Source of the DNA: Acidovorax soli | GTDB lineage: Bacteria; Pseudomonadota; Gammaproteobacteria; Burkholderiales; Burkholderiaceae_C | Length of the DNA: 64,000 nt | NCBI RefSeq assembly: GCF_014207955.1 | Contig: NZ_JACHLK010000002.1 | Location: 124,001 to 188,000, forward strand | Reading direction: 5' to 3' | Part shown: positions 16,229 to 25,275 of the stretch, piece by piece | Position numbering within the stretch: position 1 is the first letter of the stretch | Layout of the letters: each line of letters opens with the position of its first letter | Notes under the pieces: model-generated | What the model was told of the DNA's origin: nothing | Database searches by the model: none | What the model saw: the letters and a program-made list of their open reading frames with translations, nothing else | Made by a program: the position numbers and the translations under genes

Positions 16229-18166
16229 GTGCCGTCTGCCCCTTCCCACCCTTCCTCGTCGGTCCTCACCCGGTTGCGCCAGCGCTTTGGCCGCAGCGCG
16301 CTGTATGCCGTGCTGTGCCTCATGCTCTGCGCGCTGGCGCTGTTCGAGGTGACCACCTGGCACAAGCTCGATGCCCTCGACAACCGGGTGGGAGACGCCT
16401 TGCTGCGCTGGCATGCGGACAGCCGCAAGCCGCCAGACGACATTGTGGTCGTCGACATTGACCAGGTCTCCTTGGTCAACCCCCAGATGCTCGATGTGGC
16501 TGGCAAATGGGTGTGGCCACGGGTCATCCATGCAGAAATGATTTCTGCGCTCGTCGCGCAGCAGCCGCGTGCCATCGTGCTCGACCTGATCCTGACCCAG
16601 CCGGACCGGTTCCGTCCCGAGAACGACGTGGAATTGGCCAAGGCGCTGGCCTTCGAGCATGCCTTCATTCCCATGGTGCTGGAAGAAAATACCGAACAGA
16701 AGGCCCCGCTGAAGATGGCGCCGCCAGCCATGGGCATACGCCCGCTGGAAAATGCCAGTCCTGATGCGGCCTATGGCATTGAAGGTCCTCTGTCGTTGCC
16801 GCCAGAGGTCTGGCGTACCGGTTACATCAACTTCATCAAGGACCGGGACGGAATCGGCCGCCGGACCGAGGTGGGCCGAGAGTCCGAGGGCTGGTGGATT
16901 CCGCACATCATTGGTCGGGTTGCCGATGCACTGCAACTACCCCAGCCCAAAAGACCCGGCTTTCGGCTGAACTGGTACGGCTCGGATTTCACGCGGATCT
17001 CCTACGCCGATGCCTACCTGGCCACCCAATCGGGTGATCGCAAGCTGCCTTTTGACGCGCGCGGCAAGATCATCGTGATCGGTGCCACGGCCAGCGGCAT
17101 CCTGGACTTCGTGCCTACGCCCATGGATGCCACCACGCCGGGCCCTTTCGTGCTGGCGACCGGGCTGGCCAATCTGCAAAACAACGAGTGGTTGCGCGAG
17201 GCGCCGCCCTGGGCCAATCCGACCCTGGTGCTGGTCCTCATTTTCGGCCTGGCGCTGGCCTTCGTGGTGCGTGTATCACCCACTTGGGTGGTGACGGGCT
17301 ACGGGCTGCTCGCTGCGGCTGCCATTGGGGGCAGTGTTGCGGCGTTGCAGGAGGCCAATGTGTACTGGATGCCGGTGTCCTCCCTGGTGCTGGGGGCTGT
17401 GGCACTGCTCGCTTTTGGGCTGCTCTCGTCGCGCCTGGAGATGGGGCAGCGGCGCCATGTGCAGGCCATGTTCTCGCGCTTCGTGGATCCGCGCATCGTG
17501 CAAGATCTGTCAGAAACTGTGGCCGAGGCCGAGGTGTCCGCGAGCCGCGAGATCACGCTGCTGTTCTCCGACATCCGGGGCTTTACCAGCCTGTCGGAGC
17601 ACCGCAAGCCCGAGGAGATCGTGAACATCCTCAACCGCTACTTCGAGATGCAGGTGGAGGTGATCTTTCGCCACCAGGGCACGCTCGACAAGTTCATCGG
17701 CGACGCCATCATGGCCTTCTGGGGGGCGCCCATCGCCCAGCCCAACCATGCGGTGCTGGCCGTGGAGGCGGCGCTGGGCATGGCCGATGCGCTGCAGCGC
17801 TTTGCCGACGACATGGCGCGCGAGGACCCGACGGCCAAGTTCGACATCGGCATCGGTGTGCATACCGGCTCGGCCGTGGTGGGATTCCTGGGCACGGCGC
17901 GCCGGCTGGACTACACCGCAATCGGCGATGCCGTCAATCTGTGCAGCCGCATCGAAGGGTGCACGAAAGGGATTGCCCGGGTTTTGGTTTCCGAGTCGAC
18001 AAGGGCACAATGTGGGGAAACATTTGTTTTCATTGACCGCGGCGATTTCGAGGTGAAAGGCCGCGACCAGGCGGTGCGACTTTTCGAGCCACAGCGCCGC
18101 CCGCCAATGGGGGAATCGGCACCCGCCGAAGCCCCGATTTCGACACAGAGAGGAGAAGGAAAGTGA
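16229..18166 (+). CDS. CHASE2-domain adenylate/guanylate cyclase
   Basis: A 645-residue membrane receptor cyclase from a GTG start. One N-terminal helix (about 23-42) leads to a periplasmic CHASE2 domain (about 55-300; VVVDIDQVSL, WVWPRVIHAEMISAL, GKIIVIGATASG). Three closely packed helices follow (about 330-400), then a class III cyclase domain from about 435. The metal-binding aspartates are Asp448 (LLFSDIRGF) and Asp492 (DKFIGDAIMAFWG); the transition-state region reads AIGDAVNLCSRIE. All residues needed for activity appear present, so cAMP or cGMP synthesis in response to a periplasmic signal is expected. It overlaps the next gene by 4 bases. Confidence 0.92.
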   Translation: MPSAPSHPSSSVLTRLRQRFGRSALYAVLCLMLCALALFEVTTWHKLDALDNRVGDALLRWHADSRKPPDDIVVVDIDQVSLVNPQMLDVAGKWVWPRVIHAEMISALVAQQPRAIVLDLILTQPDRFRPENDVELAKALAFEHAFIPMVLEENTEQKAPLKMAPPAMGIRPLENASPDAAYGIEGPLSLPPEVWRTGYINFIKDRDGIGRRTEVGRESEGWWIPHIIGRVADALQLPQPKRPGFRLNWYGSDFTRISYADAYLATQSGDRKLPFDARGKIIVIGATASGILDFVPTPMDATTPGPFVLATGLANLQNNEWLREAPPWANPTLVLVLIFGLALAFVVRVSPTWVVTGYGLLAAAAIGGSVAALQEANVYWMPVSSLVLGAVALLAFGLLSSRLEMGQRRHVQAMFSRFVDPRIVQDLSETVAEAEVSASREITLLFSDIRGFTSLSEHRKPEEIVNILNRYFEMQVEVIFRHQGTLDKFIGDAIMAFWGAPIAQPNHAVLAVEAALGMADALQRFADDMAREDPTAKFDIGIGVHTGSAVVGFLGTARRLDYTAIGDAVNLCSRIEGCTKGIARVLVSESTRAQCGETFVFIDRGDFEVKGRDQAVRLFEPQRRPPMGESAPAEAPISTQRGEGK

Positions 18167-18684
18167 ACACATCATTCGTGGGCCTGTTGAAAGGCCTGCT
18201 CATTGCGCTGCTGCTGGGGCTGGGCCTTGGCGTGCATGCCCAGCAATTGGAAGTCACCACGCCCACCGAGCTGCGCGCCACGCCGGCATTGGACGGCAAG
18301 ATCCTGGTCAAGCTGGCCAAGGGCAACAAGCTCGAACAGACCGCCGCACAAGAAGGCTGGGTCAAGGTCAAATTCGGCCGCACCGAAGGCTGGGTGCGCC
18401 TGACCCACGTGAAATCCCTGGAAGCTGCGGCACCGGCCGCGTCTGCGCCTGCCAGTTCGGGTACCAACCTGGCAGGCATGTTCTCTGCCCCCAGCCGGGG
18501 TGCGACGGCGACCACTGGGACCCGAGGCTTCACGAAGGAAGACCTTGCCAAGGCACAGCCTGCCCCAGCTGAAATGGCACAACTGGAGAAATACGCCATT
18601 AACCTGAATCAAGCAGAAACCTTTGCACGCAATGGCAAGGTCGTGGCTCAAAAGATTGATGCATACACCGGAGCAGAAAAATGA
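18163..18684 (+). CDS. Exported bacterial SH3-domain protein
   Basis: A 173-residue protein from a GTG overlapping the cyclase stop (GTGA). A signal peptide (GLLIALLLGLGLGVHAQ) is followed by a bacterial SH3 domain at about 30-85: LRATPALDGKILVKLAKGNKLE and EGWVKVKFGRTEGWVRLTHV. A Ser/Ala/Thr-rich linker and a short conserved-looking tail (LEKYAINLNQAETFA) complete it. Such domains bind peptidoglycan peptides or partner proteins in the periplasm. Its stop overlaps the next ATG by 4 bases, so cyclase, SH3 protein and protease are co-translated. Confidence 0.85.
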   Translation: MNTSFVGLLKGLLIALLLGLGLGVHAQQLEVTTPTELRATPALDGKILVKLAKGNKLEQTAAQEGWVKVKFGRTEGWVRLTHVKSLEAAAPAASAPASSGTNLAGMFSAPSRGATATTGTRGFTKEDLAKAQPAPAEMAQLEKYAINLNQAETFARNGKVVAQKIDAYTGAEK

Positions 18685-19619
18685 AAATCCAACGCTTCAA
18701 GTTTGCAGCACTGGCACTGTCTACTGTTGTGCTATTGACCGGTTGTGAAACCATGCCACAGGCTGGCGGTTCAGGAGGACTGAATGTTCTTTCCTCAGCG
18801 CTGGGTGGAGGTTCTGGTGGCGGTTCCCGTCTCGGTGGCGCATTGGATGTAATTCAAGGCGTCTCTACCGCCTTCAAGGATTACTCTGCTGAAGAACAGC
18901 GCGCCATGGGCCATGACTTCGCGTCTGTTCTGCTGGGCGCAGCGCCGCTGCTAAAAAATGATCCAGTGCAGCGTTATGTCAGCCAAGTCGGCTGGTGGGT
19001 TGCGGTTCAGGCCGAAAAGCCAAAGGACAAGGACGGTAAGGAGATCCAGTTCGCATGGCGCTTTGGCGTCACTGAATCCGAGGCGGTGAATGCTTACGCA
19101 ACGCCTGGTGGCTTTGTCTTCATCACCGTCGGTCTCATGCGCCAACTCAAGTCTGAGGCGGAACTGGCTGGCGTACTGGGCCACGAAATTGCCCACGTGA
19201 CCCGCGGTCACTACCTGTCTGCGTTGAAGAAGGGCGGTTTTGCGCAGGCTGCCGGAGGGGTGATTCAGGCCAGATCAGGCAATTCAATGGTGAGTTCTGC
19301 CGTTGTCGGATTGGCTAAAGACCTCTACAGCAAAGGCTTGGACCAGTCGGATGAGTTTGATGCTGACCGCCAAGGTGTTCTGTATGCGGCCCGCGCTGGC
19401 TACGCACCTATTGGTTTGCCCACGGTGCTAAACATGTATGCCGCCACAGGATCCAGTTCCAACACAGCTTATGAAATTCTGTTTTCGACTCACCCAGCGC
19501 CCAAAGATCGTCTGGAAAAGTTGCAGCCTTTCATGACCTCCAAGTTCTCAACCGTGGCAAGCGTTAGCAACGAAGCGCGCTACGAGTCTTTCAAACGCCA
19601 ACTTCCCGCGAGACGGTAG
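18681..19619 (+). CDS. M48-family lipoprotein metalloprotease
   Basis: A 312-residue protein with a lipoprotein signal (LSTVVLLTGCE, acylated Cys at about 22) and a zinc-protease core. GHEIAHVTRGHY gives HExxH at about residue 168, and the third ligand Glu lies in the DEFDADRQG motif about 60 residues later. This is the BepA/YcaL/LoiP type of M48 protease, anchored to a membrane and degrading misfolded envelope proteins. The base composition is visibly less GC-rich than the two genes before it. A strong terminator follows at 19694. The operon context suggests a sensor (cyclase) and effector (protease) for the envelope. Confidence 0.92.
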   Translation: MKIQRFKFAALALSTVVLLTGCETMPQAGGSGGLNVLSSALGGGSGGGSRLGGALDVIQGVSTAFKDYSAEEQRAMGHDFASVLLGAAPLLKNDPVQRYVSQVGWWVAVQAEKPKDKDGKEIQFAWRFGVTESEAVNAYATPGGFVFITVGLMRQLKSEAELAGVLGHEIAHVTRGHYLSALKKGGFAQAAGGVIQARSGNSMVSSAVVGLAKDLYSKGLDQSDEFDADRQGVLYAARAGYAPIGLPTVLNMYAATGSSSNTAYEILFSTHPAPKDRLEKLQPFMTSKFSTVASVSNEARYESFKRQLPARR

Positions 19620-19693
19620 TCACTTTGGCGCGTCTGTTCATTGGAGCGCCAATCCAGCAGTACTGAACTCTGGCTTGCTGCGCTTGAAAGAAA

Positions 19694-19726
19694 CCCCTGC
19701 CGTGCATTGCACGGCAGGGGTTTTTT
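19694..19726 (+). terminator. Intrinsic terminator after the M48 protease gene
   Basis: A perfect 12-bp stem (CCCCTGCCGTGC with GCACGGCAGGGG), 3-base loop, followed by six T. Three A on the left side could give weak activity for the convergent gene ending at 19748. Confidence 0.92.
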
Positions 19727-19747
19727 GTTTGTTGCCGTGCAGAATGC

Positions 19748-20032
19748 TCAGCCCATCTTGCCCACGAACTTGTGCGCCGCATTGCGCCAGCGCGCCTGCT
19801 CGGGGTACTTGACCTGGAAGGCCTTGATGTCGGCCTGTCCCTCGTACTTCACCTTGAAGATCTTGAAGCTGGCCTGGCCCTCGTAGTCGACGAAGAGCCA
19901 CTTGGCGTCGCCTTGGGCCTGCTGCTCGTAGGGCGTCTCGTACCAGCACAGGTCGGCCTGGCTTTCATAGGCCACTTCGCAGACGGTTGCATCGGCCTGG
20001 TTTTCGTACTTGGTGACCAGAATTTTCGCCAT
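19748..20032 (-). CDS. Small tandem-repeat protein (DUF6150-like)
   Basis: A 94-residue soluble protein built from about six copies of a YExQAD motif (YENQAD, YESQAD, YEQQAQ, YEGQAS, YEGQAD, YPEQAR) spaced mostly 16-20 residues apart, alternating with short hydrophobic strands such as FKIFKVK. This looks like a repeated beta-strand unit. I believe it belongs to a small uncharacterised family (DUF6150), but no activity is known to me. It has no signal peptide or membrane segment. It is transcribed alone, toward the terminator at 19694. Confidence 0.75.
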   Translation of the reverse strand: MAKILVTKYENQADATVCEVAYESQADLCWYETPYEQQAQGDAKWLFVDYEGQASFKIFKVKYEGQADIKAFQVKYPEQARWRNAAHKFVGKMG

Positions 20033-20202
20033 GGGAGGAGCCCTTTGTAAGTGCAGTGAGCGGGTTTCGTGCCAGGGCTGGGCCGGGCAGTCGTTGCTGT
20101 CTGACCGCAAGCCTACCCAAAAAACCGTGAAAAATTTCACGCAGCCGATGAATGTCACGTCTGGACACTTTGCTGGTGGGCTCTTTTGCTGGCCAGCGGC
20201 GG

Positions 20203-20820
20203 CTACTCGACCAGTGCCGTCTCCACATAGATGAGCTCGCAGGAGTTGGCCCCCGAGTCCGAGCGGGTGAGCGAGCTGGTCCAGCGCCAGCCGCTGGGGT
20301 GTGTCACCTCGACCAGCTTGCCGGTGATGCGGATGTAGCTGCCCTTGCTTGCCTTCTTGAGCGCGCGCTCCACCGCATCGTTGGCGGGAATCATGTGCAT
20401 GTTGGCCGAGGATTCGATGATCTCCTGCACCGGGATGGGGGGCTGGTTCGACCAGGAGTAGCGGTACCAGCGCCCGCCCTGGGTGATGTTCAGGGGCTCG
20501 TACACGGCCGGCTCGGCCATGCGCTTCCAGCCCAGCGCCAGGTCCACGGGCGACAGGTCGGCCTCGCGCCCCACCATGTAGCTTTCGCGCCCCAGCACCC
20601 GCGCGCGCACCGCGAACCGGGCCAGGGGGCGCACCTGGTAGCCGTTGAGCGCAAACGGCGGGTCGCTGGTCGCGCTCTGCTGCGGCGCATCGCCAAACTC
20701 CTGTTGCTGGAGCACCTGGCCTTGCAGTTTTTTGTCCACGCGGCCCACGCGCAGCTTTTCGATCGCGAAAAAGCCGATCAACAGGGCGATCGCCAGCAGG
20801 ACAACGGATTTGAGTCTCAT
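20203..20820 (-). CDS. Membrane-anchored periplasmic protein of unknown function
   Basis: A 205-residue protein with one N-terminal helix ([20 protein letters not shown]) that is probably an uncleaved anchor. The periplasmic part contains [39 protein letters not shown] and ends in [16 protein letters not shown] and [19 protein letters not shown]. The pattern recalls widespread uncharacterised proteobacterial inner-membrane proteins with this 'SPVDLALGW' motif. No catalytic residues are recognisable. Transcribed alone; divergent from the dehydrogenase lipoprotein gene. Confidence 0.75.
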   Translation of the reverse strand: MRLKSVVLLAIALLIGFFAIEKLRVGRVDKKLQGQVLQQQEFGDAPQQSATSDPPFALNGYQVRPLARFAVRARVLGRESYMVGREADLSPVDLALGWKRMAEPAVYEPLNITQGGRWYRYSWSNQPPIPVQEIIESSANMHMIPANDAVERALKKASKGSYIRITGKLVEVTHPSGWRWTSSLTRSDSGANSCELIYVETALVE

Positions 20821-20942
20821 GGTTACAGGGAGGGTGCAGGGGGCGCGCCACGGCGGTACCGGGAATGTACCGCGCGGCGGGGCAGGTCGCGCCCTTGGCT
20901 GACAGTGCAGGCAGGCCCGTTCGGCCCACAATGCGGGCCACG

Positions 20943-22334
20943 ATGCCATCTGCCCGCTTCCTTCCTTTGTTGCGCCGTGCCGCAGAGCCCCGCCGGTGGT
21001 GGGCAGTGCTGGCCAGCCCCGTGGTCCTTGCCGGCCTGGCGGCCTGCGGCGACACGGCCATCCTGGCACCGGAGCAGGGCATGGGCAGGTCGCCCACCCT
21101 GCCGGCGCCCAAGCCCTCCCTGATCCCCACGCTCCAGATCGCCCCCGCCACGGGTTGGCCCGCGGGGGCCATGCCCACTGCCGCCGTGCCGGGCCTGGCG
21201 GTCACGCCGATGGCCACCGGGCTGGACCACCCGCGCTGGGTGGTGGTGCTGCCGGGGGGCGATGTGCTGGTGGCCGAAAGCCAGGCACCGCCCAAAGGGG
21301 AGGGTGCGCCCGGCGGCCTGGTCAACGCCATCCGGGGCTGGATCATGAAGACCGTGATGGGCAAGGCCGGCTCGGGCCGCAGCCCCTCGGCCAACCGCAT
21401 CACGCTGCTGCGCGACGCCGATGGCGATGGCCGAGCCGAGGTGAAAAGCGTGTTCCTGCAGAACCTGAACTCCCCCTTCGGCATGGCCCTGGTGGGCAGG
21501 GACCTCTATGTGGCCAATGCCGATGCCGTCATGCGCTTTCCCTACGAGCCGGGGCAGACCGCGATCACGGCCGCCGGTACCAAGCTCGTGGACCTGCCCG
21601 GCGGCCCCATCAACCACCATTGGACCAAGAACCTCATTGCCAGCGCCGATGGCAGCAAGCTCTACGTGACCGTGGGTTCCAACAGCAACGTGGGCGAGAA
21701 CGGCATGGCGGCCGAGGAGGGCCGTGCCGCCATCTGGGAGGTGGACCGTGCCAGCGGCGCCCACCGCATCTTTGCCAGCGGCCTGCGCAACCCCAACGGC
21801 CTGGGATGGGCGCCGGGCACCGGCGCACTGTGGACGGTGGTCAACGAGCGCGACGAGATCGGCAGCGACCTGGTGCCCGATTACCTTACCTCGGTGAAAG
21901 ACGGTGCCTTCTACGGCTGGCCCTACAGCTACTACGGCCAGCATGTGGACGCGCGCGTGCAGCCGCCCCGGCCCGATCTGGTGGCCAAGGCGGTCTCGCC
22001 GGATTACGCGCTGGGCTCGCATGTGGCGCCCTTGGGGCTGGCATTTGCCCAGGGGCCGGCGTTGGCCCCCCAGTTGGCCAGCGGCGCCTTCGTCGGCGAA
22101 CATGGCTCGTGGAACCGCAAGCCGCTCAGCGGCTACAAGGTGGTGTTCGTGCCTTTTGCCGAGGGCCAGCCCGCGGGCCTGCCGGTCGATGTGCTCACAG
22201 GGTTCCTGAGCCCTGAAGGCAAGGCCTACGGACGGCCGGTGGGCGTGGCCATGGATGCGCGTGGCGGTCTGCTGGTGGCCGACGATGTGGGCAATGCCGT
22301 CTGGCGTGTGGCTCCTGCTGCTGCTGCGCGTTAG
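20943..22334 (+). CDS. PQQ-dependent sugar (sorbosone-type) dehydrogenase lipoprotein
   Basis: A 463-residue lipoprotein (lipobox LAAC at about 34-37, start at the ATG at 20943). It is a six-bladed beta-propeller of the soluble glucose/sorbosone dehydrogenase family: [59 protein letters not shown] and [18 protein letters not shown] are typical strands. These enzymes oxidise aldose sugars in the periplasm with pyrroloquinoline quinone, though some homologues lack activity. PQQ synthesis genes are not in the window. Confidence 0.88.
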   Translation: MPSARFLPLLRRAAEPRRWWAVLASPVVLAGLAACGDTAILAPEQGMGRSPTLPAPKPSLIPTLQIAPATGWPAGAMPTAAVPGLAVTPMATGLDHPRWVVVLPGGDVLVAESQAPPKGEGAPGGLVNAIRGWIMKTVMGKAGSGRSPSANRITLLRDADGDGRAEVKSVFLQNLNSPFGMALVGRDLYVANADAVMRFPYEPGQTAITAAGTKLVDLPGGPINHHWTKNLIASADGSKLYVTVGSNSNVGENGMAAEEGRAAIWEVDRASGAHRIFASGLRNPNGLGWAPGTGALWTVVNERDEIGSDLVPDYLTSVKDGAFYGWPYSYYGQHVDARVQPPRPDLVAKAVSPDYALGSHVAPLGLAFAQGPALAPQLASGAFVGEHGSWNRKPLSGYKVVFVPFAEGQPAGLPVDVLTGFLSPEGKAYGRPVGVAMDARGGLLVADDVGNAVWRVAPAAAAR

Positions 22335-22343
22335 CTCGGCCCC

Positions 22344-23384
22344 TTACACCCAGTCTTCGTGGGCCGGTACCTCGGCCGGGAACATGTTGATGTACTGCAC
22401 CAGCCGCGGCTGGGTGGCCCGGTTTGGACTGGGGCCATGGGGCAAGGCCTGGTGCCAGATCACGAGGTCACCTGCTCCCGCGCCGATGGCCCGTGCCCCC
22501 AGGGCCCGGAAGTCCGCGCGCCGCGGTTCGGCGCCCGGCGGCAGGCTGGCCAGCCAGGGGCCGATGCGGCGGTGAAAGCCGGGCACCACGGTCAGGCCGC
22601 CTTGCTCCGGCAGGGTGTCGGTGAGGTAGAGGATGCCCTGCGTGCAGAACGGAATCGGTTGCACCAGGCTCACGTCCCAGTGCAGGCCCTGGGCGCTGTA
22701 GGGGTGGCCTGGGCGCTCGGGCGGATTGAAGCCGCAGTGGTCCGTGCTGCGCCACAGGTCGGCCGAGCCCCACAGCTGGGCAAAGGCCTTGTGGATGCGC
22801 AGGGACCGCCGGTTCTTCTCGAAGGCCGGGTGCTGGAACAACTGCACCATGACATTGCGCGGGGCGTTCGGGTACCAGGAGTCCACATCGTGCGGGGTGG
22901 CACCCACGGCGTCCCACACCACCTGCGCTGCGGCGGCGCTGTCGTCGGCAGCCACGGCCTGCCGCAGGACCACGTAGCCATGTTCGTCCCAGTGGGCCAG
23001 GTCGGCGGCGTCCAGCACGGGGGGCATGGCATCGATGCGGGCTTGCAGGTCCAGTTGTGCGGCAGGCGGTGCACCGCCTTCGACCAAGGCCTGCAGGCGC
23101 GCCACCGTGGTGGCATCAGGAGCGCCTGCCGTGCGCACGATCCAGTCCTCGAACTCGGCAAAGTCCGGTGCCTCGCGCAGCACGTATTGCATGGTCTGTT
23201 CCAGCCCCACCCCCATGGCGGCCAGCACGACCTGGGTGCGGTGGGCTTCCTGCTGGCCCATCCCAGATTGTCCCTGGCGTGCCGCCATCCAGCTGGACCA
23301 GCAGCGCTTGAGGTAGGGCACCTGCAGGGCGCCGCGTTCATGGGGTGGGCAAAGGAGGTCTGCAGAGTGCGGGGCGGCGGACAT
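22344..23384 (-). CDS. Phytanoyl-CoA dioxygenase (PhyH) family oxygenase
   Basis: A 346-residue Fe(II)/2-oxoglutarate oxygenase. The facial triad is visible as HWDVSLVQP (H-x-D) and the distal His in WHQALPHGPSPN; the 2-oxoglutarate Arg is likely in TQPRLVQYINM. The entry DLAHWDEHGYVVLRQAVAADD is characteristic of the PhyH family. The first 90 residues or so form an extra helical region. The start at 23384 (MSAAPHS) is chosen because the upstream in-frame extension is not protein-like. Substrate unknown. Confidence 0.83.
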   Translation of the reverse strand: MSAAPHSADLLCPPHERGALQVPYLKRCWSSWMAARQGQSGMGQQEAHRTQVVLAAMGVGLEQTMQYVLREAPDFAEFEDWIVRTAGAPDATTVARLQALVEGGAPPAAQLDLQARIDAMPPVLDAADLAHWDEHGYVVLRQAVAADDSAAAAQVVWDAVGATPHDVDSWYPNAPRNVMVQLFQHPAFEKNRRSLRIHKAFAQLWGSADLWRSTDHCGFNPPERPGHPYSAQGLHWDVSLVQPIPFCTQGILYLTDTLPEQGGLTVVPGFHRRIGPWLASLPPGAEPRRADFRALGARAIGAGAGDLVIWHQALPHGPSPNRATQPRLVQYINMFPAEVPAHEDWV

Positions 23385-23461
23385 GCGGGTCTTGTGTGTG
23401 GGCAGGCGATGGTGCAGCCCGCTTTGTATCATCCACCGCACGGGGCATGCCGCTTGGGCGG

Positions 23462-24466
23462 CTATTGGGGCACGAAGCCGCTTTGCGCAACCAGGGCTGC
23501 CAGGGCCTTGGACACCTGCGCCAGCCGCTGGCCCTGGTCTGTGGGCGTGCCTGCAGCCGGCGTCATGGCGCTGGCCTGCAGCTTGGCCACCACCTCGGGC
23601 AGGGCCAGCACCTGGTTCAAGGCCGCGTTGTAGCGGGCTACGGCCGTGTCGTTCAGGCCGGCGGGCGCGTACAGCCCGAGAAAGTCGCTGGTGGCATCCA
23701 GGCTCGCAAGGCCCGCCTGCGCGAACGAGGGCACGCCCGGCAGCAGCGGCGTGCTGCGGCTGGCCGCCAGGATGCGCAGCTTGCCCGCCTTCTGGTGCTG
23801 CAGGAAGTCCGAGATGCCCGAGACACCTGCCGAGATCTGCCCGGCCAGCAGATCGGTCACCATGGGTGTGGCGCCGCGGTAGGCCACCGGCACGATATCG
23901 GCCTTGAGGTGGCGGGCCACCTCGCCGGCAATGAATTCCGGTGCGGACGCTGGCGCCGGTACGCCGATGCTCGCGTCGCCGCGGCGTGCGGCGAACCAGG
24001 CACCCAGTTCGACCAGGCTGGCGGCGCCGGTCTTGGGGTGCACGGCCAGCGCCAGCTCGAAGTTGGCCACGGCACCGACGGGCCGGAAATCGGTGGCAGG
24101 GGCAAAGCCCGGCGCCTTCATGGTCAGGGGCACCATGGCCACGGTATGGGTGTTGCTCAGGAAGAGCACCGAGCCGTCTGCGGGCGCCACCTTGAGCGCC
24201 TGGGCCGCGATCTGCCCACCGGCGCCAGGCTTGTTGTCCACCAGCACGGGCTGGCCCAACTGGGTGGCGAGCTTGTCGGCCACGATGCGGGCCGCCGTGT
24301 CGGCCGGGCCACCGGGTGGGTAGCCCACCAGGATGCGGATGGGGCCCGGGTAAGCCGGCGCCTGGGCCTGGGCGCTGCCGTGCAGCGCCGGCCAGGTGAG
24401 GGCAAGAAGGGCTGCGGCCTGCAGGCAGTGGCGGCGCGACGGGGCGGGGCGGTAGGGGCTGTGCAT
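23462..24466 (-). CDS. Tripartite tricarboxylate transporter binding protein (Bug/TctC family)
   Basis: A 334-residue periplasmic binding protein. The signal peptide carries a twin-arginine-like RRHCLQAAALLALTWPALHGSAQAQA start. Family signatures follow: YPGPIRILVGYPPGGPADTAARI, LVDNKPGAGGQIAAQALKVAPADGSVLFLSN, and VAYRGATPMVTDLLAGQI. Bug proteins bind carboxylates and related small molecules; many, like this one, have no TctA/TctB membrane partners beside them. A GGAAGAGA ribosome site precedes the ATG. It lies 34 bases after the DJ-1/PfpI gene on the same strand and is probably co-transcribed. Confidence 0.92.
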   Translation of the reverse strand: MHSPYRPAPSRRHCLQAAALLALTWPALHGSAQAQAPAYPGPIRILVGYPPGGPADTAARIVADKLATQLGQPVLVDNKPGAGGQIAAQALKVAPADGSVLFLSNTHTVAMVPLTMKAPGFAPATDFRPVGAVANFELALAVHPKTGAASLVELGAWFAARRGDASIGVPAPASAPEFIAGEVARHLKADIVPVAYRGATPMVTDLLAGQISAGVSGISDFLQHQKAGKLRILAASRSTPLLPGVPSFAQAGLASLDATSDFLGLYAPAGLNDTAVARYNAALNQVLALPEVVAKLQASAMTPAAGTPTDQGQRLAQVSKALAALVAQSGFVPQ

Positions 24467-24500
24467 GGTGTTCTCTTCCGGGGCGGTCAGGATGGCGGGG

Positions 24501-25169
24501 TCAGGCGGCTGCGCGCTCGGCAAGCAGGGCGCGGCGCCGTTCCACGATGGGTTGCAGGCGTGTCCGGGCCGCCTGCACGAGGGCAGGCGGCGCCTTGTGC
24601 GGTGCACCGGTGTCGAAGGGCGGTTGTGGGTCGTACTCGGCAAACAGCTGAACGCCCTGGGCCACTTCGGCGCTGCTGGCCAGCGCAATCGCCTGCAGCG
24701 CGCAGTCGATGCCCGAGGTCATGCCGGCGCCGGTGATGCGGTTGCGGTCCACCACGACGCGCTCGTCCACCGGGGTGGCGCCCACCAGCGAGAGCAGGGC
24801 GTGCGAACCCCAGTGGCAGGTGGCGCGGTAGCCCTGCAGCAGGCCGGCCGCGCCCAGCACCAGCGGGCCGGTGCAGATGCCCACGATCCATTTCGCGCCC
24901 TGGGCCTGTCTGGAGAGAAAGGCCAGGGTCTCTTCGTCGCTGAGCAAGGCTTCGATGCCCGGGCCGCCCGGTACGACGACCATGTCGAGCGTGCCGCAGC
25001 TGTCGAACGATGCGGTGGGGCGGAACTCCCAGCCCAGCTCCGTGCGGATCGGGTCGGTGTGCTTCCACACCAGGTGCAGTTGCGCGCCCGGTATGCGCAC
25101 CAACAGGTCGGCGGGGGCGACGTAGTCGATGGCGGTGATGTCGGGAAATACCAGCATGCCGATGTTCAT
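24501..25169 (-). CDS. DJ-1/PfpI family protein, isonitrile hydratase-like
   Basis: A 222-residue cytosolic protein of the glutamine amidotransferase-like fold. The nucleophile Cys99 is in VGICTGPLVLGAAGLL, and Asp15 (ITAIDYVAP) aligns with the catalytic Asp of Pseudomonas InhA, which hydrates isonitriles to N-formamides. PGGPG and CHWGSH are also typical. It is divergent, 106 bp apart, from a GlxA-type regulator with a related sensory domain, a common pairing. Isonitrile hydratase is the closest described activity; the true substrate is unproven. Confidence 0.85.
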   Translation of the reverse strand: MNIGMLVFPDITAIDYVAPADLLVRIPGAQLHLVWKHTDPIRTELGWEFRPTASFDSCGTLDMVVVPGGPGIEALLSDEETLAFLSRQAQGAKWIVGICTGPLVLGAAGLLQGYRATCHWGSHALLSLVGATPVDERVVVDRNRITGAGMTSGIDCALQAIALASSAEVAQGVQLFAEYDPQPPFDTGAPHKAPPALVQAARTRLQPIVERRRALLAERAAA

Positions 25170-25275
25170 GGGGAGCCTTTCTGTGCGGTGGATGTTTGGA
25201 TGGCTCCACTGTAGGATCGGCCTGTCTGTCCGTCAGGACACAAGTACCACGATTTCTGCCAAGCCAATCCACCCC

